In this document: piece after piece, positions 8,840-17,575 of the stretch
Position numbering within the stretch: the first letter of the stretch is position 1
Layout of the letters: each line of letters opens with the position of its first letter
Assembly: GCA_024372495.1 (NCBI GenBank)
Contig: CP099977.1
Coordinates: forward strand, 1,612,001 to 1,676,000
DNA: 64,000 nucleotides
Source of the DNA: Pseudarthrobacter sp. Fe7
GTDB lineage: Bacteria > Actinomycetota > Actinomycetes > Actinomycetales > Micrococcaceae
Direction of reading: 5' to 3'
Translations under genes and position numbers: made by a program
Notes under the pieces: model-generated
The model's input: only the letters and a program-made list of their open reading frames with translations
The model's database searches: none
What the model was told of the DNA's origin: nothing

Positions 8840-9754
8840 TCAGTGTGTGATCCCTGGCTCCACCGGTTTCTTGACCCCGGCGAGCAGGAAGACACCGGCG
8901 ACGGCAATGGCTCCTGACAGGAGGAACAGGACGATTGCCAGCGGGGGTGCGGAGTCGGCCTCGCCCAGGATGGTGACGCCGATCGCGACGGCGACGAGCG
9001 GATCGATGACGGTCAGCCCGGCCACCACCAGTTCGGGTGTCCCGCGGGTGTGGGCGTTCTGGACCAGGAAGCTGCCGGACAGGGCCGCGATGAGCAGCCC
9101 CGCCAGGCAGGTCAGGGACAGCCATTCGAAGTCGCCCTGGAACAGCCGGGCGATCACTGTCTTGGCCAGGGCTGCGACGAACCCGAACAGGACGCCGGCG
9201 CCGGCAGTGAAGAACACCGCACCCGCGCGGTGCCGCCACAAGGCGAAGGCCACGGCAACGCAGGCGAGGACGGCAGCGAGCACGATCAGGATGGTGACCA
9301 GGTGCCGGTCACTGATCTCAACATCCTGCGCGGACAGTGCCGCCACGGTAACGAAGAGACCCACCCCGCCAACGCAGAGCCCCACCGCGGTGAGGACCCG
9401 GCGCCCCGGCGGTTTACGGGTCATTCGCGCGGTCACCAGCGTCGTGACAACCAGGGCGATTGCCCCGATGGGCTGGACGACAATCAGGGGCGAAAACCGG
9501 AGGCTGGTGAGCTGGAGGAGGATCGCGGCGCCGAGCATCCCGGTCCCGGCCAGCCATACCGGTTTCCGCAGGAGGGCCTGGAGGCGGCCGCCGCCCATGC
9601 TGCCGGCAGCGCGCCCGGATGCGGCCGGCTGGTCCTCCACGGCCCGGTGCTGGAACAGGGTTCCCAGGGCCAGCAGGACTGCGCCGGCGGCAGCGATCGG
9701 AATCCCCAGCCAGTGGTAGGACGTCAGGGCGGACACGGCGACAGCCTGGATCAT
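8840..9754 (-). CDS. DMT/EamA-like multidrug or metabolite transporter
   Basis: A 304-aa protein with about nine to ten hydrophobic helices arranged as two halves, the pattern of the drug/metabolite transporter superfamily. Typical segments are LGTLFQHRAVED after the first helix, FSPLIVVQPIGAIALVVTTL in the first half, and TVIDPLVAVAIGVTILGE in the second. The substrate cannot be read from sequence. The ATG at 9754 begins MIQAVAVSALTSYHWLGIP. It is convergent with the hemerythrin gene, with only 25 bp between the stops. Confidence 0.82.
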   Translation of the reverse strand: MIQAVAVSALTSYHWLGIPIAAAGAVLLALGTLFQHRAVEDQPAASGRAAGSMGGGRLQALLRKPVWLAGTGMLGAAILLQLTSLRFSPLIVVQPIGAIALVVTTLVTARMTRKPPGRRVLTAVGLCVGGVGLFVTVAALSAQDVEISDRHLVTILIVLAAVLACVAVAFALWRHRAGAVFFTAGAGVLFGFVAALAKTVIARLFQGDFEWLSLTCLAGLLIAALSGSFLVQNAHTRGTPELVVAGLTVIDPLVAVAIGVTILGEADSAPPLAIVLFLLSGAIAVAGVFLLAGVKKPVEPGITH

Positions 9755-9864
9755 GCTCCGACCTTACCCAACCGGAATCCGAAGCCACGGTGGAACCGGC
9801 ACGGTTTCTGTCCAAGAAGCCGGAATGCCCCTGGCGTTCTCCGCCAGGGGCGTGGACGCGGAAC

Positions 9865-10632
9865 TTACCGCTGCGCGATTTTAAACAGTGCCCCGGTGGG
9901 ATCGGTCAGGGTTGCCATGCGTCCAAACGGGGTGTCTTCTGCAGGATGGACCACGCGGGCGCCCATGGAAGTGGCAGTGTCAACGATCGAATCGGTGTTT
10001 TCGACCGCGAAATAGGTTTGCCAGTTGGACGGCACCCCTTCCGGCAGGTAGGAGGAGGCGTCCATGATGCCGGCCCGCGCGTCATCCCCGGACCCGAGCG
10101 TGGTGTACCGGAAGTCATCTGTATCGCTCATAACCGCGGTATCCCAGCCGAAGACGTCCTGGTAGAACTTCACGGAAGGCGCATAGCTGCGGGTATGGAG
10201 TTCATGCCAGTAGGGGGTCCCAGGTTCACCCTTCGCCTGGAACCCGGTGTGGCCGCCGAACTGCCAGGCGCCAACCGCGGCGCCCCCTGCGTCCCCGAGC
10301 ATTGCCATATGGCCCTGCTCCGGAACTTCCATGGGCGGCATGAAGACCTGTCCGCCGGCTGCCAGGGCCGCATCCGCCGTTGCCTGGATGTCCTCGACAC
10401 GCAGATACGTGGTCCACACGTCCGGATATCCGGACTGGCCGTCGTTCTTCATCATTCCCGCCACGGGTGAGCCGTTGGCGAAGGCCATAACGTAGCCTCC
10501 GTATTTCTCCTGGTCGCCCTCTTCGTAGGTCCAACCGAACAGGCGGGAGTAGAACTCCCGTGACTTTCCAGGGTCGGAAGTCATTAGGTCAATCCAACAG
10601 GGATCACCGGGGGCGATAACGGGCTTTGGCAT
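9865..10632 (-). CDS. VOC (glyoxalase/bleomycin resistance) family protein, two domains
   Basis: A 255-aa protein with two vicinal-oxygen-chelate modules. The first begins GDPCWIDLMTSDPGKSREFY and SRLFGWTYEEG; the second begins PYWHELHTRSYAPSVKFYQD, and the protein ends GRMATLTDPTGALFKIAQR. This two-module form is common in actinobacteria, often annotated as VOC family or 27 kDa antigen-like protein, without a known substrate. The ATG at 10632 follows AGGAG at good spacing, so longer upstream versions are unlikely. Confidence 0.85.
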   Translation of the reverse strand: MPKPVIAPGDPCWIDLMTSDPGKSREFYSRLFGWTYEEGDQEKYGGYVMAFANGSPVAGMMKNDGQSGYPDVWTTYLRVEDIQATADAALAAGGQVFMPPMEVPEQGHMAMLGDAGGAAVGAWQFGGHTGFQAKGEPGTPYWHELHTRSYAPSVKFYQDVFGWDTAVMSDTDDFRYTTLGSGDDARAGIMDASSYLPEGVPSNWQTYFAVENTDSIVDTATSMGARVVHPAEDTPFGRMATLTDPTGALFKIAQR

Positions 10633-10877
10633 GAGAACTCCTGATGTTTGCGACGAATAAGCCCCACGATAATCGTCTGCCATGAAAAAGTGGAGGAGTG
10701 CCCGCGGGCCTGCTGGACTCCCGCATGCTATGGGTGGCTCCGTGCCCACGTCTGGTGCCGCCAGTCGCCTGAGAACGCGAATACGGCTGGGCCAGCAGCA
10801 GCGCAGGTATGGCGGCGAAACGAATTGAAGTATCAATTACTGGTCACATTCACGGGCCGGACAAATAGTCTTCGTCC

Positions 10878-11027
10878 ATGCTGAGAATCGTGAAGCAGAT
10901 CCTGCGATCCAGGCCAAAATGCAGGTATTGCGGGACGGCCCTGCCCCAATCTCCATCTGCAGCATTTTGCTCCCGCAATTGCTACGACAGCTATCAGTAC
11001 TGGGGCGGCGGCTCGGCCCACGGTTAG
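10878..11027 (+). CDS. Small zinc-ribbon protein (49 aa)
   Basis: A short frame starting at the ATG at 10878 encodes 49 residues with a CRYCGTALPQ ... FCSRNCYDSYQYWGGG core. The two Cys pairs (CxxC and CxxxC) spaced as in FCS-like/treble-clef zinc ribbons and the basic N-terminus (MLRIVKQILRSRPK) make it a believable small zinc protein. No strong ribosome site is visible, which lowers confidence. It stands alone between the VOC gene (divergent) and the small minus-strand gene at 11139. Confidence 0.5.
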   Translation: MLRIVKQILRSRPKCRYCGTALPQSPSAAFCSRNCYDSYQYWGGGSAHG

Positions 11028-11084
11028 GGGCGCCTACCTGGGGCTACCCGCTGGGGCAGGAGCTTCAGTCCTCGGATGCCGAAA

Positions 11085-11112
11085 GTGCCCCCGGCATTGC
11101 TTCCGGGGGCAC
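11085..11112 (-). terminator. Intrinsic terminator after the 68-aa gene
   Basis: A perfect 10-bp stem GTGCCCCCGG / CCGGGGGCAC with an 8-nt loop is followed in the minus direction by TTTCGG. It starts 27 bp past the stop of the gene at 11139-11345. Confidence 0.75.
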
Positions 11113-11138
11113 GTTTCGCTGCAGTGGTGCTGTACCCG

Positions 11139-11345
11139 CTACTCCGCGAGTTTGGCGACGGACTGTGCCCAAAGGAAGAACTTGTTGGTGCCCAGGTCCT
11201 TGACCGTCTTGATGTTCAGGGCCTCTTTGAGCTTCTGGGCGTCGCTCTCCGAAAGTCCCTTGAGGGCTTCGACCGGCGCCTTGGCCAGATCGTCGATGCC
11301 CTTGTCGAGGTACTCCTTGTCGAACTTCGCGTTGATTCCAGCCAT
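11139..11345 (-). CDS. Small conserved hypothetical protein (68 aa)
   Basis: A charged, helical 68-aa protein (MAGINAKFDKEYLDKGIDD ... LKGLSESDAQKLKEALNIKT). The SESDAQKLKEALNIKTVKDL stretch resembles a helix-hairpin-helix-like repeat of the kind that reads 'domain of small acid-resistance/HhH proteins', but no family assignment is safe. A strong AGGAGG lies upstream of the ATG and an intrinsic terminator follows, so it is a complete single-gene unit. Function unknown. Confidence 0.75.
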   Translation of the reverse strand: MAGINAKFDKEYLDKGIDDLAKAPVEALKGLSESDAQKLKEALNIKTVKDLGTNKFFLWAQSVAKLAE

Positions 11346-11580
11346 ACTGTCCTCCTGGTGTTCGGTGGGGCGTCATGGTGCCGTGGGGCACGCTTTACGT
11401 TGAACCCTGATGGTGTCAACACGCAGGAGTTACCCCGGCTCGGCGCTGTTAGACGCGCCTAAGGGATCCTTTCGAGACGCTCCGCCGTTTTCGATGCGCA
11501 GATTCCCTGACGCGGCGGATAGTCCCGGTAGCGGGAATGGATGTGCGTGTCGAAAACAAACGTCCGCGTCGCGGGTAAGG

Positions 11581-11616
11581 AGTCACCCTGCAGCCCGGGT
11601 GGACTGCAGGGTGACT
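11581..11616 (-). terminator. 13-bp stem terminator of the surface-protein operon
   Basis: A perfect inverted repeat AGTCACCCTGCAG / CTGCAGGGTGACT with a 10-nt loop lies 27 bp beyond the last stop of the secreted-protein operon. No T run follows. Confidence 0.7.
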
Positions 11617-11642
11617 GTGGCTACTGCTGGTGGTGCCGGTTC

Positions 11643-13787
11643 TCAGAACCGGGAAGCATCAGCGGAATGGAACGGGGCTGTGCTGATTGGGTTACCGGCC
11701 ACGTCGGTAGGTCCTGGCAACGCCGTGGTAGCCGGGTAGTCGCTTGCGATACTGGTCCCTTGGGCGCCCGTGTTGTTCTTTGTGGCGCCCAATTGGATGG
11801 TCAGGGTGAATGAGTCCGGATTCCAGGTGACTGTGCTGATCCCAGCATTCGCGCCAACAAACGCGACCGGCGAGGTTGTGGAAGCGTAATTCGCATTGGG
11901 GCCCAGTGAAATGGCTCCAACATTCAGCGTGCAGGTCTTGCTTGCAACAGTCATTGTGTTACTGACGTTGCCGCCCGAGGCACTGTGGTTGAAGGTAACA
12001 GTAATGTCATTGTTGGCTTTGAGGGTTTGAACGCCCGTGTTGCTCCAGGTCGAGCATATTTTGCTGCCAACCAATGCCTCGGAGTATTGAATGGTTAGGG
12101 TGTCCCCAGCGTCCGCCGTGCCCGAGGTGCCGCCGTTCGAGAGGGTGATCGCGGAAACTGTCGGCGCCACCGTGTCCTTGGTGGTGGTACCCGCAGCGGT
12201 TGCCGTACCGGTGTTGCCTGCAGCATCGGTGGCGGAGGCGGTGAAGGTGACGGTGCCTTGATCGAGTGAAGTCAGGTCCATGTTGGTGGACCACGATGAG
12301 CCTGACGGTGTGACCTGCGTGGTGACGCTCTTGGTGACGCTGCTCCTGGCCGTGACATTGACGATGGTGCTCGTATCGGTGGTGCCGGTCACCTTCACGG
12401 ACGTGTAGTTGCCCAGGTTCACGAACATCGGTGCCGTGATGCCCAGGACCGGCGCCACCGTGTCCTTGGTGTCCGTGGCAGTAGCGGGTGCGCTGGTGTT
12501 CCCCGCTGCGTCCTTGACGGTGGCGGTGTAGGTAATTGTCCCGTCTGGGACGCCGGAGGTTGAGTCCAGATTGAGGTTTAGCGACCAGGTCGCATCCCCG
12601 GCGGTTGTAGCCGTGCCTGTTACCGATTTGGCCGTCCCTGGGATCGTGGCAGTGACGGTCACCGTTGCGCCGGCTTCTGCGGTGCCGGAGACGGGAACCG
12701 CAGAAGAGTTGGCAATATTGACGAAGGTCGGCACTTTCAGGGACTGCGCCTGGGCTGGAGCGATGGTGTCTTTTGTGCTCGTGGCGGTTCCGTTGGCGCC
12801 GGTGTTGCCCGCCGCGTCCGTGGCGGTGGCGGTGAAGGTGATGGTCCCCTGGTTCAGGCTGCCCAGGTCCAGGCTGGCGGACCATTTTCCGGTGCCATCT
12901 GCGGTGGTGGTCACGGGGGCTGCGGAGTGGGCAGCGCCGGCATCGGTGGCCGTCAGTGTGACCATGGCGCCCGCTTCAGCGGTGCCGCTGATCGCTACCC
13001 CGGAAACGTTGGCGGAGTTTACGTAGCCGGGCACGGACAGGACCGGTGCAGCCGGTGCTTGGGTGTCAATCCGCACCGTCTTGCTCTGTGGCGACCCGGC
13101 GTTGCCCACCTTGTCCGTCGCGAAGTAGGACACTGTGTGCGTTCCGTCGCCGCTGACCGGGACGGTGGCGACGGCCGCGTTCACCGTCTGCTGCGCGCCG
13201 CCGTCGACCACGTAGGAAATGGAGGCGACGCCGGAACCGGACGTACCGTCGTCGGCAGTGATGGTTACCGTGACCGGGCCGGTGTTGTTCCAGCCCGCCG
13301 TGTTGGGGGTAGGCGAGATTCCCGAGACGGTGGCCACGGGGGCGGTCGCGTCGTTGCTGGTGCCGTTGCTGCGGGGGCTTTCCGCGCCGGTCCAGAGCGC
13401 GATGGCCGGGGTGACGGTGTAGTACCAGATGCCGCCGGGCACAGCCTGTTCCGTGCAGGTGAGCGTGGTGACGGTCCCGGCGCAGCCGCCGGTGGCCGGA
13501 GTGCCGGTGCCGCCCACGGCCGCGGAATAGCGGGTGACCGTGTAGCCGGTGGCGGCGCGACCATTCACGGTGGTCCCGTTGGCCCAACTAACGGTCATCC
13601 CGGAATTGGCGGCTGTGACCGCAGGCTTGGAACCGGCCGAGAGCGTGTCCGCGGCGGCGGCCGCGTTGTTGCTGCTGCTGGTGGTGGCCCAGAACGCGTA
13701 TGCGGCGGTGCCCGTGCCGAGCAGGAGCAGCAGGGCGGTGACAATCCAGGGTAGCCGGCGGGCTGGGCGGACGAACATGAGGCTCAT
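11643..13787 (-). CDS. Large secreted surface protein with Ig-like repeats and SipW-type signal peptide
   Basis: A 714-aa extracellular protein. Residues 1-33 form a signal region ending GTGTAAYAFWATTSS, the AYAYW-like pattern of SipW-dependent signal peptides. Residues about 40-145 look like a fibronectin/Ig-type module. They are followed by bacterial Ig-like repeats of roughly 95 residues that recur with the phrases TATDAAGNTG, TVKDAAGNTS and SATDAAGNTG and with TKDTIAPAQA / TKDTVAPVLG / TKDTVAPTVS junctions. A C-terminal domain contains two Cys pairs' worth of positions (KICSTWS, KTCTLNVG). It is the last gene of the operon and overlaps the previous stop by four bases (ATGA). Likely an adhesin or fibre-associated protein; inferred. 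Confidence 0.8.
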   Translation of the reverse strand: MSLMFVRPARRLPWIVTALLLLLGTGTAAYAFWATTSSSNNAAAAADTLSAGSKPAVTAANSGMTVSWANGTTVNGRAATGYTVTRYSAAVGGTGTPATGGCAGTVTTLTCTEQAVPGGIWYYTVTPAIALWTGAESPRSNGTSNDATAPVATVSGISPTPNTAGWNNTGPVTVTITADDGTSGSGVASISYVVDGGAQQTVNAAVATVPVSGDGTHTVSYFATDKVGNAGSPQSKTVRIDTQAPAAPVLSVPGYVNSANVSGVAISGTAEAGAMVTLTATDAGAAHSAAPVTTTADGTGKWSASLDLGSLNQGTITFTATATDAAGNTGANGTATSTKDTIAPAQAQSLKVPTFVNIANSSAVPVSGTAEAGATVTVTATIPGTAKSVTGTATTAGDATWSLNLNLDSTSGVPDGTITYTATVKDAAGNTSAPATATDTKDTVAPVLGITAPMFVNLGNYTSVKVTGTTDTSTIVNVTARSSVTKSVTTQVTPSGSSWSTNMDLTSLDQGTVTFTASATDAAGNTGTATAAGTTTKDTVAPTVSAITLSNGGTSGTADAGDTLTIQYSEALVGSKICSTWSNTGVQTLKANNDITVTFNHSASGGNVSNTMTVASKTCTLNVGAISLGPNANYASTTSPVAFVGANAGISTVTWNPDSFTLTIQLGATKNNTGAQGTSIASDYPATTALPGPTDVAGNPISTAPFHSADASRF

Positions 13788-14287
13788 TTTCGGACCTCCG
13801 CCGTCACGGGAAGGCTGAAGGTTGCGCCCTGGCAGGCTGCGAGCGAGGTGGTATCCATGGCGGCCGCTCCGGGGAGGGTAATGAGTGCTGACGAGTTGGC
13901 GGAAACGTAGGTTGCCGGGGACAGCGGGGCTGCGGTTCCCCGGAAACTGACGCCGGTGGTGGTGCAGGCGGGGTGCGTTGCGTCGGCCGTGGCGGGACCG
14001 TTGGCGGTGACGCTGTAGACCTGCACCGGGTAGGGGTTGGGGTTGGTGAGGCGGAGTACGACGTCGGCGCTGCCGCCGGGGATGAGGAGTGTCTTCAGGT
14101 TGTCGCTGGCAACCAGGGCGTCGACCGTGACGGTTTGCATGGTGCCGGCGGCTGCGGACCCGCTTCCGCCGCCTGTTCCCGTCCAGTAGGCGTATGCGGT
14201 TCCGGCGCCGGCGGTGGCCACTAGCCCTGCCAGGGCCGCAGCCTTGATGCCGCGGCCGCGCCGGGAGGTCCTTGCGGTGGTGGTCAT
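13784..14287 (-). CDS. Secreted protein with SipW-type signal peptide (167 aa)
   Basis: A small secreted protein. After a basic N-terminus (TTTARTSRRGRGIKAAA) and hydrophobic core comes AGTAYAYWTGTGGGSGS, the SipW-type signal motif. The mature part contains one Cys at HPACTTTG and one at AACQGATFSLPVTAEV near the end. The closing phrase CQGATFSLPVTAE parallels CKGAKITVAVTS at the end of the 15504 gene and CKGATIQARV at the end of the 14284 gene, so the three share a module. It overlaps its neighbours by ATGA on both sides, indicating translational coupling. Exact role unknown. Confidence 0.8.
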   Translation of the reverse strand: MTTTARTSRRGRGIKAAALAGLVATAGAGTAYAYWTGTGGGSGSAAAGTMQTVTVDALVASDNLKTLLIPGGSADVVLRLTNPNPYPVQVYSVTANGPATADATHPACTTTGVSFRGTAAPLSPATYVSANSSALITLPGAAAMDTTSLAACQGATFSLPVTAEVRK

Positions 14288-15425
14288 CTCAGTTCCCCTG
14301 TCCTGATCCGGAGTACGCGAGCCTGGATGGTTGCGCCTTTGCAGCCGTCCTGGTTGGCGGAGCTGTCCAGCATGCCCACCCGCGGCCAGGCCTGCTGTGC
14401 CACGCCGAGCCCGGAGAGTGAACTGCTCCCGGCGGGAACAGCGAGCGGGTAGGGGCCGCTGTACTGGGTGACGGCGAAATCCGCGGCCGAGCAAGGCAGG
14501 TTCTTTGCCACGGCGTTCGCGCTCCTGGTAACCCCCGCGATGGCTGCGGACAGGTTGGTCAGGGCGAGTGGCTTACCGGTGGGGTTGCTGATCTGCAGGT
14601 CCAGGCCCGCGGAGGTGCCGGGGGACAGGCTGCCGGGGACGTTGCCGGAGAGGGCGAACTGCTTGATGGTGGGATCCAGGACCAGTGGACGTTCGCGTAG
14701 GCGTACTGTGCCTGCCCGGACGGGTCCTTCCCGGTTGCCACCAGGTACAGGCTGGACGTTCCTTTGGGGGAACCGTCGGTGGTGGCTACCTGGAGGGTGG
14801 TGGAGTTGCCGGTGGCGGGGCCGGGCGAGAACGAGGCCGTGGCCCCGGCAGGCAGTCCGCCCATGACGTTGAAGCTGACGGGGCCGCTGAGATTATTGCG
14901 GTTCAGCTGCAGGGTGTAGACGGCGGTGGCCCCCGGCGGGATGGTCACGGAGTCCGGGGTGGCGCTGACCGAGAACGAGGTGGAAATCTTGTAGTTCACG
15001 GTGAGGCCGGCCGTGGTGCTGCCGGAGACCTTGCCGTTGGTGGCGGTAACGGTGATTGAGCTGGTGCCCGCCGGTGTACCCGCGCTGGTGGTGGTGTTCA
15101 GGGTGGCCGTTGCGCTGCTGCCGGAGTTGAGGGTGACGGACGACGGCGTGAAGGCACCGTTTGTTCCTGCCGGCAGTCCAGCGGTGGCCAGGTTGACGGC
15201 CCCGCTGAAGCCGCCGGTGGAGGTAACAGTCACCGTGTAGGAGGCCGACTGGCCCTGCTGGACGGACTGGCTGGCAGGGGAGACCTGCACCGTTATGCCC
15301 GGCTTCGGATTGTTTGCCGCCGCGATCAACGACCCGGCGCCCAGCAGCATCAGCAACAGTGCTGCGACCGCTGCCTTAATACCGGTCCGCGTACCACGCC
15401 GCGGATGTCCGTCCTGGTTGTGCAC
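14284..15425 (-). CDS. Secreted Ig-like repeat protein with C-terminal shared module, frameshifted as read
   Basis: A 380-aa exported protein: basic start and hydrophobic helix (GIKAAVAALLLMLLGAGSL), then two beta-rich modules of about 100 residues each (one beginning ITVQVSPASQSVQQGQSAS, the other SFSVSATPDSVTIPPGATA), then a C-terminal module ending ANQDGCKGATIQARVLRI. As read the frame breaks at plus-strand 14684-14686. Restoring a base so that CACTGG becomes CAGCTGG gives YANVQLVLDPTIKQFALSGN and joins the two halves. The GTG at 15425 follows AGGGGG; a TTG at 15452 is an alternative. It overlaps the next gene by ATGA. No AYAYW motif is seen here, unlike its three operon partners. Confidence 0.75.
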
Positions 15426-15503
15426 CCTGTGCCCCCTTGTTCTTTGGTGCAAATGACGGCAAGCCGGGGACGGATTCGCACCGCCCCCGGCCCGCTCGTT
15501 TGG

Positions 15504-15953
15504 TTAGTGGCTGGTGACGGCCACGGTGATCTTGGCACCCTTGCAGAGATCCTGGTTGGCGGCAGTGTCCGCAAAGACCAGCTTGCCCGTACCGAGAGTC
15601 TGGGTGGCCCCCGCGGCGATACTCGTGGTGTTGGTCGGCACCGAGGCAGTGATCCAGGTGGCGTCACACCCGTTGTCAGCGCTGACCACGGCCTTGTCCA
15701 GGGTCACCGTGGTGCTCGAGGAGTTCGGGTTAGTTGCGCTGTAGGTGATGTCCTCGGTGGCACCAGGTGTCAGACCGTCCGCAAACGTTGCTGTGATCTG
15801 GATAGTGGAAGTCGTAGTTCCGGGCGATGCCACAGCGCTACCACCACCGCTACCCGTGGTGCTCCAGTAGGCGTATGCGGCGCCGCCGCCGGCTGCCAGC
15901 AGCGTCGCGGACAGGGCAACAGCGGCGATCTTGTTCTTCTTGTTCAGGCGCAT
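15504..15953 (-). CDS. Small secreted protein with SipW-type signal peptide, first gene of the operon (149 aa)
   Basis: The N-terminus MRLNKKNKIAAVALSATLL followed by GGGAAYAYWSTTGSGGG at residues 22-38 is a textbook SipW-type signal peptide, as in TasA-like and camelysin-like proteins. The mature part is Thr/Ser/Ala-rich with two Cys (DNGCDATWI and ANQDLCKGAKITVAVTS), probably a disulfide. AAGGAG precedes the ATG at 15953. As the first, smallest gene of the operon and separated by 78 bp from the rest, it could be the most abundant product, for example a fibre subunit; that is inference. No dedicated signal peptidase gene is in this window. Confidence 0.8.
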   Translation of the reverse strand: MRLNKKNKIAAVALSATLLAAGGGAAYAYWSTTGSGGGSAVASPGTTTSTIQITATFADGLTPGATEDITYSATNPNSSSTTVTLDKAVVSADNGCDATWITASVPTNTTSIAAGATQTLGTGKLVFADTAANQDLCKGAKITVAVTSH

Positions 15954-16639
15954 GGAAAGACTCCTTGGTGAGTGTGTTTGAGAACCCGTTCCCCCATAGG
16001 TGGCTCCATCGAGGTGCCTTCCGGTGGATCGATGACCCAATATTCGCCGGACGGAAAAGGGCGCAACAACACGTAGCGGTACCCGAATTTCCAGCGAGTT
16101 GAGAATTCCGGCTACTTGGATGAATCCCCAATTACTCGCATGATCATTCAGCCTGATCCGGACATCGCAGGAATAAGCGGGAGAGCTTGGCTCCTGGTCC
16201 GGAGGCCAGGACGCGGCCTGGCTGTCACGGCTCAAGTCCGCCGCGTCATCTTCTTTGCGCAGATCATAACCTTGCTTATCATTAGATTGGCCAAGCTTTT
16301 GACCTGCGCCGATGTGGTCAAAGCACCTTCAGGGGCAAGTAGCACCCCTTCCCAAAGCAGGTACCTAGTACCCGGGCCAACGCTGGGAAAAGTCCCTATT
16401 CTGCAATTTGATGGAGATTTGTGACGGAGCGCGCTGCGTCCACGTAGAGGGTGGGTGGCCGGCTGGGCAATTAGGTGAGTTGCATAACTTTGCACCAGTC
16501 CAGGACCTATCCGGTTGCGAACGCCTACTACCGTGTAAAAGGGCCAAAATTGGTCTGGCCGTCAGGACCGATAACTTTCGAAATTAGGGATTGCAAGGAT
16601 ACGAACACGGCTGGACCAGGGAATTGATGGGGGAATTGT
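15954..16639. other. Intergenic region between the surface operon and the response regulator
   Basis: About 690 bp without a convincing gene on either strand. It is visibly richer in A and T than its surroundings and must carry the divergent promoters. The one structure I can point to is the inverted repeat at 16298-16322. Confidence 0.5.
16298..16322. promoter_or_regulatory. Inverted repeat TTTGACC / GGTCAAA, candidate operator
   Basis: Perfect 7-bp arms TTTGACC and GGTCAAA are separated by 11 bp, lengthening to GCTTTTGACC / GGTCAAAGC if one unpaired T is allowed. It lies about 345 bp upstream of the surface operon start and about 320 bp upstream of the response regulator. Confidence 0.35.
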
Positions 16640-17441
16640 TTGGAACGGGGAAAGGTCGTAGTCGTCGAGGACGACCCCGACATCCAGGTGGTGGTCGGCG
16701 GGATTCTCAAGGAAGCAGGATTCGGAATCCATGCATTCGGCCATGGGCATGCCGGGGTGGCCGCTGTAGACAGGCACAAACCCGAAGTTGTGGTTGTTGA
16801 CCTGGGATTGCCGGACATTGACGGGTTTGAAGTGACCCGCCGCATTCGGGCTTTCAGTAATGCCTACATCCTGATTCTGACCGCAAGCAGCAGCGAAATG
16901 GATACCATCCTGGCGCTTGAAGCCGGAGCGGATGATTACCTCACCAAGCCCTTTCGGTCCCGCGAGCCTGCGGTACCGGGTGGAGGCACTTCTTCGGCGC
17001 CCCAGGCTCCGCACTGACACACCCCACCTCACTGTTTCTTCCCTCGACACGCAGGACGCCAGCGCCGCCAACGGGCTCAGCGCCGTGGAGGCTCAGCCGA
17101 TGGTCCTCGAACACAACGGACTCACGCTGCACCTTCCCACCAGGACAGTGCGCAAGGACGGTGTTGAACACCAGGGACTCACTGCTTCCGAGTTCGACCT
17201 GCTCCACGCCCTCCTGGCCGGCGGAAGAGCGATCCAGAGCCGGGAAGATCTGGCCCAGGCGTTGCGGACCGCGCAAGGCGTCCCCGAGGGGAGCGAACGC
17301 GCCGCGGACGAACAGGTCATCCAGGTCCACATTGCCAACCTGCGCAGGAAATTGGGCGACAGCGCCGCCAACCCCCGCTGGGTGGAAACCGTTCACGGAT
17401 TCGGTTACCGGCTGGCCGCACCCGAAATCCAGGAGGACTAA
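16640..17441 (+). CDS. OmpR-family response regulator (orphan), frameshifted as read
   Basis: A two-component regulator. The receiver domain (residues about 5-120) shows the acidic pair in VVVEDDP, the phospho-acceptor Asp in VVVVDLGLPD, the T of ILTAS and the K of YLTKPF. The C-terminal winged helix (about 165-260) ends VIQVHIANLRRKLGD ... RWVETVHGFGYRLA, the OmpR/PhoB signature. The two halves are in different frames as read. GAGCCTGCGG at 16964-16973 should read GAGCTGCGG, giving RSRELRYRVEALLRRP and 266 aa. The start appears to be the TTG at 16640 after GGGGGAA. No histidine kinase is adjacent. A roughly 50-residue linker between the domains is longer than usual. Confidence 0.85.
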
Positions 17442-17575
17442 CCAATACTGCAAGCGTTTTCGCTGTGTCCCTTGTACATTGCCGGGGAATCAGTTTGAAT
17501 TAGCGCCATCGCGTGGGGCGACGTTATGTAGTTCTTGGTCTCAGGTGCTTGTCACCGCTTTAGGAAGAAGCTTCT

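Noticed and set aside
12007..12885. A 292-codon frame in the repeat protein gene
   Set aside because: It is a frame-shifted shadow of the Ig-like repeat region and shows only the repeat period, with His/Arg-rich composition.
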